Assembly: GCF_001612725.1 (NCBI RefSeq)
Contig: NZ_BDAZ01000024.1
Span: forward strand, 167,879-231,878
DNA from: Nocardia anaemiae NBRC 100462
Lineage (GTDB): Bacteria > Actinomycetota > Actinomycetes > Mycobacteriales > Mycobacteriaceae
Direction: 5' to 3'
Length of the DNA: 64,000 bases
Below the pieces are notes generated by a model. It made no database searches and was not told where the DNA came from. It saw only the letters and a program-made list of their open reading frames with translations. Made by a program: the position numbers and the translations under genes. Shown here in pieces: positions 60,072-64,000 of this stretch. Position 1 is the stretch's first letter. The number at the start of each line of letters is the position of its first letter.

Positions 60072-60752
60072 TCACCCCTCAGCCGCGTAGTAGCGACCGC
60101 CGCGCTGGCGCAGTACGAGGTCGGCTCGGAGCCTGGTATCGGCGATCAGATCGGCATTGGGCAAATCGCTGTTGTGCACCTTGATTTTCGCGGCCTCCGA
60201 AGTGCGGCCGCCGCGAATGTGGCGACGCAGCAGGCGTTGTTCGAGCACATCGCGCTCCACGTCCAGATACCAGACCTCGTCGAGGAATTCGCGCACACCC
60301 GACCAGGAACCGTCGGACAGCAGCAGGTAATTGCCCTCGGTAATGGCGATCTCGTGTCGATCGAAGACGACACCGGCGGGGGTCGGTTCCTCGATGGCGC
60401 GGTCGAAGGTCGGCCACGGCACCGGCTCGCCGAGTGGGGTATCGCGCAGACGGCGCAGGGTTTCCAGGAAGGCGGCGACGTCGAAGGTATGCGGTTCGCC
60501 CTTGCGCTCCAGATTCGCCGTCGCGCGCAGTACGGCGTTGGGCAGGTGGAAGCCGTCCATCGGTGCGATCTCGGCGATCCGGGCACCGGCGCGGTGGTTC
60601 AGATCGTCGCGAATGGCCTTGGACAGCGTGGATTTACCCGCACCAGGCGGACCCGCGATGCCGAGCACGTATCGTCGGGCGCACCCCGCCGCCCGGATCC
60701 GCAGGTGCTCGGCCAGCGAGCGCAACGGCATTTCGACGGAAGTCCGTGTCAT
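60072..60752 (-). CDS. Nucleoside/pantothenate-kinase-like P-loop kinase
   Basis: A 226-residue P-loop kinase with Walker A GIAGPPGAGKSTLSKAI (about residues 32-48), PMDGFHLPNAVLR, which resembles the substrate loop of uridine kinase and CoaA, VFDRHEIAITEGNYLLLSDGSW (Walker B region) and a lid ERDVLEQRLLRRHIRGG. The group includes fructose- and nucleoside-kinase-like proteins of sugar metabolism (FrcK/YfdG-like). The substrate is not clear. ATG 60752 was preferred over the longer form. Confidence 0.85.
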   Translation of the reverse strand: MTRTSVEMPLRSLAEHLRIRAAGCARRYVLGIAGPPGAGKSTLSKAIRDDLNHRAGARIAEIAPMDGFHLPNAVLRATANLERKGEPHTFDVAAFLETLRRLRDTPLGEPVPWPTFDRAIEEPTPAGVVFDRHEIAITEGNYLLLSDGSWSGVREFLDEVWYLDVERDVLEQRLLRRHIRGGRTSEAAKIKVHNSDLPNADLIADTRLRADLVLRQRGGRYYAAEG

Positions 60753-60817
60753 CGAAATCACAGTACTCAGCCTGCGTCGGTCCGCCGCCAATTTGCGCGC
60801 GTGGCTATATAAGTCGG

Positions 60818-61720
60818 CTATCGAAGTCGCTGGCGGACTTCGGCGGCGAGGTCGGCCGCGGCGTCGCGAAGTGCCTCGATGAAGATCTGTCCGGCCGAGT
60901 CAACGCCGCGATGGACGACCGCTGTCGTGCGAACCGCGGCGGGATGGTCTATGCGGACCAGTGCGATGCCCGGCGGCAGCACCGGCACCGCGATCGCGGG
61001 GACCACGGTGCTGCCCATACCCGCCGCGACCAGGCCGAGCTTGGCGAACCAATCGCGGGCGACGAAGGCGATCTCCGGTTCCCAGGTGGCATCGCGCCAT
61101 GCGCCGAGCAGGGTGCTGCTCACCTCGGTGCTGCCCGCGATCCAACGCTCGCCGCGCAGCCGGGCGGGCGTGACGCTGGCACGGCCCGCGAGGGCATGGT
61201 CCGGTGGGACCGCGATGAGCAGCGGGTCGTCGAGGAGGGGCTCGATTTCGGTATCTGCGGGCAGATTTCGCGTCTCGGTCACCACCGCCAGATCCAGCCG
61301 ACCCCGTGCGACGGCGGATACCAGCCGCGGACTGGTTCCTTCTCGCAGCGGTACTCGCGCGAGTCGTGGCGCGGTGGCGGCAATGGCTCTCGGCACCAGT
61401 GCGGCCATGGCGGTCGAGAATGCGCCGACCCGGAGCGTGGCGGGTGCGCGCGCGGTCAGCTCGTCGAGTTCCTGCCGCGCGGAACCGAGTCCACTCAGCA
61501 CCGTTTCGGCATGGCGCAGCACGATCCGTCCGGCCTCGGTGGCCCGCACTCCGCGCGCGTGCCGCTCGAACAAGGCGCGGCCCGCCGCCAACTCCATGAG
61601 GGCGATCTGCCGGGATACCGCCGACTGCGTGTAGCCGAGGTTCTCCGCGGCGGTCGAGAACGAGCCGCTCCGTGCGGCCTCCCGGACCACCCGCAATCCG
61701 ACGATCGTGAACTCACCCAT
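60818..61720 (-). CDS. LysR-family transcriptional regulator
   Basis: A 300-residue LysR regulator. The N-terminal helix-turn-helix reads FTIVGLRVVREAARSGSFSTAAENLGYTQSAVSRQIALME; the C-terminal periplasmic-binding-like domain (LRVGAFSTAMAALVPRAI...) senses a ligand. It is divergent from the SnoaL-like gene and the 71-base region between them holds a 13-bp palindrome with the LysR T-N11-A character. It most likely controls that neighbour and itself. Confidence 0.93.
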   Translation of the reverse strand: MGEFTIVGLRVVREAARSGSFSTAAENLGYTQSAVSRQIALMELAAGRALFERHARGVRATEAGRIVLRHAETVLSGLGSARQELDELTARAPATLRVGAFSTAMAALVPRAIAATAPRLARVPLREGTSPRLVSAVARGRLDLAVVTETRNLPADTEIEPLLDDPLLIAVPPDHALAGRASVTPARLRGERWIAGSTEVSSTLLGAWRDATWEPEIAFVARDWFAKLGLVAAGMGSTVVPAIAVPVLPPGIALVRIDHPAAVRTTAVVHRGVDSAGQIFIEALRDAAADLAAEVRQRLR

Positions 61721-61742
61721 GCTGTTCACTCATATCAAACAT

Positions 61743-61755
61743 GCGAGACTCTCGC
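61743..61755. promoter_or_regulatory. Probable LysR operator
   Basis: GCGAGA-C-TCTCGC, a perfect inverted repeat with one central base, lies between the divergent LysR and SnoaL-like genes, with flanking ATGC/GCAT symmetry. Confidence 0.6.
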
Positions 61756-61791
61756 TTGTCGCATATGTGCGCGATACCTAGCGTCGGACAT

Positions 61792-62193
61792 ATGAGTGCA
61801 GCAGCGAACAAGAAACTGATCGAGGACATCTTCGAGCAGATGTCCCAGGGCAATACCCGGGCGATGGGCGAGGCCATGGCCGAGGACTTCCGCTGGATCT
61901 TTCCGGGGAACTGGTCGTGGTCGCGAACTTGGGAACCTAAAACGGTTGTGCTGAACGAACTTCTGCGGCCGCTGATGACGCAGTTCACCGACTACCGAAG
62001 CGCGGCCGACTTCGTGATCGCCGAAGACGACCGCGTCGTCGCCCAGGTCCGCGGGCACGGCATCACCACCGAGGGTGAGCCGTATGAGCAGACCTATTGC
62101 TTCATCTTCCGGATCGCCAACGGTCGACTCACCGAGGTGATCGAACATTGCGATACCGCGCTGGTCGAGCGGGTGCTCCAGCGCGTCGGCTAG
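61792..62193 (+). CDS. SnoaL-like (NTF2-fold) protein
   Basis: A 133-residue ketosteroid-isomerase/SnoaL-like protein: KKLIEDIFEQMSQGNTRAMGEAMAEDFRWIFPG with the aromatic cavity, then FVIAEDDRVVAQVRGHGIT and FRIANGRLTEVIEHCDTALVERVL. Such folds serve as cyclases, isomerases or binding proteins. The divergent LysR gene suggests substrate induction. Its stop overlaps that of the convergent methyltransferase gene (CTAG). Confidence 0.85.
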   Translation: MSAAANKKLIEDIFEQMSQGNTRAMGEAMAEDFRWIFPGNWSWSRTWEPKTVVLNELLRPLMTQFTDYRSAADFVIAEDDRVVAQVRGHGITTEGEPYEQTYCFIFRIANGRLTEVIEHCDTALVERVLQRVG

Positions 62194-62876
62194 TTCGGAC
62201 GGATGCCTCGGTAAAAGGTGACGCGGCCCAGACGACGGTGGCGCTGGGAGGCGACCACCGTGCAGTCGAAGCCGACGGTGCGCAGAAGTTGGGGGATGCC
62301 GTCACCGAGGTTGTCGTGGGCATGGTGGTTATGCAGCAGCAGCCGGGCCATCAGGCCGTCGTCGGTGGTCACCTCGCCGCCGATATCGAGGATATGCAGC
62401 CTGCCGCCGGGGCGAAGCACACGCAGCGCCTCGGCGAGTGCGGCGGTTTTGATGTCGGTATCGAGGTGGTGCAGCATCATCGATGACAGCACCCGATCGA
62501 ATTCCCGGTCCGGATAGGGCAATTCCTGTGCGTAGGCGCGTTCGAAGCGGATTCCGTTCAGCCCGTTGGCCTTTCGCTCGGCGCGGGCGAGTGCGAGCGG
62601 GTCGGGATCGGAGCCGATCACCTCTGCCGCGGGCTCGCTGCGTTTGGCGCGAATCGTCAGATTGCCGGTGCCGCAGCCGATTTCGAGGACTCGCTGATCG
62701 GGGGCGAGTTCGGCCTGTGCGACCAGGGTTTCGTGGAGTCTGTACATGCCGAGCATGCGGGTGAGCAGGTCGTAGGTGGGTAGCAGTGCGTCGCGACCGG
62801 CCGCAGGCAGGTAGTCGTGCCGGTTACCCATGGCTTTGAGTACGGAATTTGGATGATCTTTGGTCATGATTCCCAT
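62190..62876 (-). CDS. Class I SAM-dependent methyltransferase
   Basis: A 228-residue methyltransferase. RVLEIGCGTGNLTI is SAM motif I, EVIGSDPDPLAL the acidic loop, DRVLSSMMLHHL motif II and LRVLRPGGRLHILDIGGE motif III, as in the UbiE/COQ5-like group. The substrate is unknown. An internal ATG (62867) is an equally likely start. It is divergent from the AraC-type regulator. Confidence 0.88.
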   Translation of the reverse strand: MGIMTKDHPNSVLKAMGNRHDYLPAAGRDALLPTYDLLTRMLGMYRLHETLVAQAELAPDQRVLEIGCGTGNLTIRAKRSEPAAEVIGSDPDPLALARAERKANGLNGIRFERAYAQELPYPDREFDRVLSSMMLHHLDTDIKTAALAEALRVLRPGGRLHILDIGGEVTTDDGLMARLLLHNHHAHDNLGDGIPQLLRTVGFDCTVVASQRHRRLGRVTFYRGIRPN

Positions 62877-62941
62877 GGTGCCCGCAGATATAACGGCATA
62901 ATTGGGTGATAATTGGCCGAATTCGGACTATTTTCGGTGTC

Positions 62942-63808
62942 ATGATCGAGGCAACCCGGATGGTCCGACATCGGCGTGGTGTTCCGGTGTACGACTATCG
63001 CAGCGATCAGGTCACGCCGCCGGTGTCGCTGCTGCGCTTCGATCGCCATGCCGAGGGCGGCCACCGACCCCATATCCACAACTTTCCGGTGTTGATGTAC
63101 GTCCAGTCCGTCGGTGTGGTGTACGTCGTCGCGGCAGGTCAGGTGATCCAGGCGGCGCCACCGGATGAGTTCGAAGGTGCGGTCGGAGTGTTCTTCGATC
63201 CCGCGGCGCTCGGTGATGCCGGACGCGCGCCATGGCCCGCGTGGCGGGCGCACCCGTTGCTGTTTCCGTTCCTGCACGAGCAGTCGGGCGGGGTGCTGGA
63301 ATTGGCCGTGCCGGTGCAGCGAAGACCGTTGTGGGACAGTGCGATTGCTGCCATCGAAGCCGAGCTGGCACAGCGGCAGGAGGGGTATCGGCAGGCGGCT
63401 TCGGCACATCTGACGCTGCTGCTCATCGACCTCGCGCGGCTGGCCGCCGATGTGGTGGGCGACCTGCGGCGCAGCGGTGAACCGCTGCTCGCCGAGGTGT
63501 TCGACGTGATCGACCAGCGCCACACCGCACCACTGTCGCTGCGCGATGTGGCGGATGCGGTCGGCATGACGCCGGGGCATCTGACCACCGTGGTGCGCCG
63601 CCGCACCGGACGCACGGTGCAAGCGTGGATCACCGAGCGACGAATGACCGAGGCGCGCCGGTTGTTGGCCGACACGGATCTGCCGGTCGGCGAGATTGCC
63701 CGGCGAGTCGGGATTCCGGATGCGGGTTATTTCACGCGCTTGTTCCGGCGCAACAACGACCTCTCACCCCGGCAGTGGCGTGCCCAGCCCGCTTCGGTTG
63801 CGCGCTGA
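62942..63808 (+). CDS. AraC-family transcriptional regulator
   Basis: A 288-residue regulator. The N-terminal cupin has HAEGGHRPHIHNFPVLMYV; the C-terminal double helix-turn-helix has LSLRDVADAVGMTPGHLTTVVRRRTGRTVQAWITERRMTEARRLL and LPVGEIARRVGIPDAGYFTRLFRRNNDLSPRQWR, the family signature. Start MIEATRMVRHR at 62942. The divergent methyltransferase is a likely target. Confidence 0.93.
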   Translation: MIEATRMVRHRRGVPVYDYRSDQVTPPVSLLRFDRHAEGGHRPHIHNFPVLMYVQSVGVVYVVAAGQVIQAAPPDEFEGAVGVFFDPAALGDAGRAPWPAWRAHPLLFPFLHEQSGGVLELAVPVQRRPLWDSAIAAIEAELAQRQEGYRQAASAHLTLLLIDLARLAADVVGDLRRSGEPLLAEVFDVIDQRHTAPLSLRDVADAVGMTPGHLTTVVRRRTGRTVQAWITERRMTEARRLLADTDLPVGEIARRVGIPDAGYFTRLFRRNNDLSPRQWRAQPASVAR

Positions 63809-64000
63809 GGCGGGTGCGGCGGGCGGATGCGAGCGGCGGGCATTCGTAGCGGGCTGAGACGGGCACAACGAGTTGATGCGAGGCAGGAGCCGCAGCGGGC
63901 CGAGGCGAGCGCAATAGGCTGACGCGAGGGCAAGGACCCGCAGCAGACTGACGCGAAACGCAGCAACGAGCTGGCGCGAGCGCAGCAGACTGACACAAGC
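63809..64000. repeat. Degenerate tandem repeat tract at window end
   Basis: About seven imperfect units of 18-30 bases built on the theme RGCTGAYGCGAGSGCA (for instance around 63855, 63873, 63903, 63918, 63947, 63970 and 63980). No gene is visible; the tract continues beyond the window. Confidence 0.5.

Noticed and set aside
63809..64000. CRISPR array
   Set aside because: Repeats are imperfect, irregularly spaced, lack unique spacers of constant length, and no cas gene is in the window.

Overview
The window is high-GC actinobacterial DNA, most likely from a Nocardia species (order Mycobacteriales). Pointers are MspA-type outer-membrane porins in NfpA/NfpB-like pairs, a mycolate-type KasA with its three catalytic residues at the same numbers as the M. 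tuberculosis enzyme (Cys171, His311, His345), a PerM homologue, an MprAB-PepD stress module, a conservon, and gene order that matches two blocks of the M. tuberculosis chromosome (roughly Rv0946c-Rv0957 and Rv0981-Rv0996). No insertion sequence, prophage, integrase, CRISPR array or rRNA operon is visible; one tRNA (Ala, anticodon CGC) is present.

Layout. 1-8.9 kb is accessory: a GNAT-like protein, two overlapping GyrI-like effector-binding proteins, a family-5 uracil-DNA glycosylase, a membrane-anchored protein, a lone kasA, a GNAT enzyme, an epoxide-hydrolase-like enzyme, a 105-aa protein resembling only the dimerisation helices of a sensor kinase, a twin-barrel protein, and a doubly frameshifted secreted-protein pseudogene beside tRNA-Ala. 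9-16 kb is conserved: glpR, rimJ, glp (gephyrin-like divisome protein) and galU on the minus strand, facing a 5-formyltetrahydrofolate cyclo-ligase, an FmdB zinc ribbon, a SAF-domain protein and mscL. 16-19.2 kb holds four MspA porins, a two-gene unit duplicated in tandem together with its terminator, behind a perfect CRP-type palindrome. 19.7-24.2 kb is moaB2-pepD-mprB-mprA on the minus strand, with matching MprA-box-like repeats in front of mprA and of pepD, plus a previously unmarked short reading frame after moaB2 that lacks a normal start codon. 24.5-29.5 kb is a five-gene conservon operon (sensor kinase, roadblock, DUF742, GTPase, MHYT-like membrane protein).

30-35 kb holds a DUF1906 protein and a divergent zinc-responsive ribosome cluster: an Mrf/CobW-like protein with bL31B and bL32 to the left, cysteine-free bL28, bL33, uS14 and uS18 to the right, with Zur-like boxes between. 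35-41 kb has a lectin/LysM protein, a lipoprotein, purH-purN, perM and a DUF5336 protein. 42-48 kb has a large AfsR/SARP regulator, uppP and sucD-sucC. 48-56 kb has two tandem M23 peptidases, each preceded by a short coupled reading frame, then pcrA and a chorismate mutase. 56-64 kb has an aldehyde dehydrogenase, pgi, an SRPBCC protein, a small kinase, a LysR regulator divergent from a SnoaL-like protein, a methyltransferase and an AraC regulator; the window ends in a degenerate repeat tract.

Together the region links envelope stress (MprAB, PepD), cell division (Glp/GlpR, PerM), envelope permeability (porins, MscL, UppP, M23 enzymes) and zinc-dependent ribosome remodelling. All functional calls rest on reading the translated sequences and motifs by eye; no database search was run.
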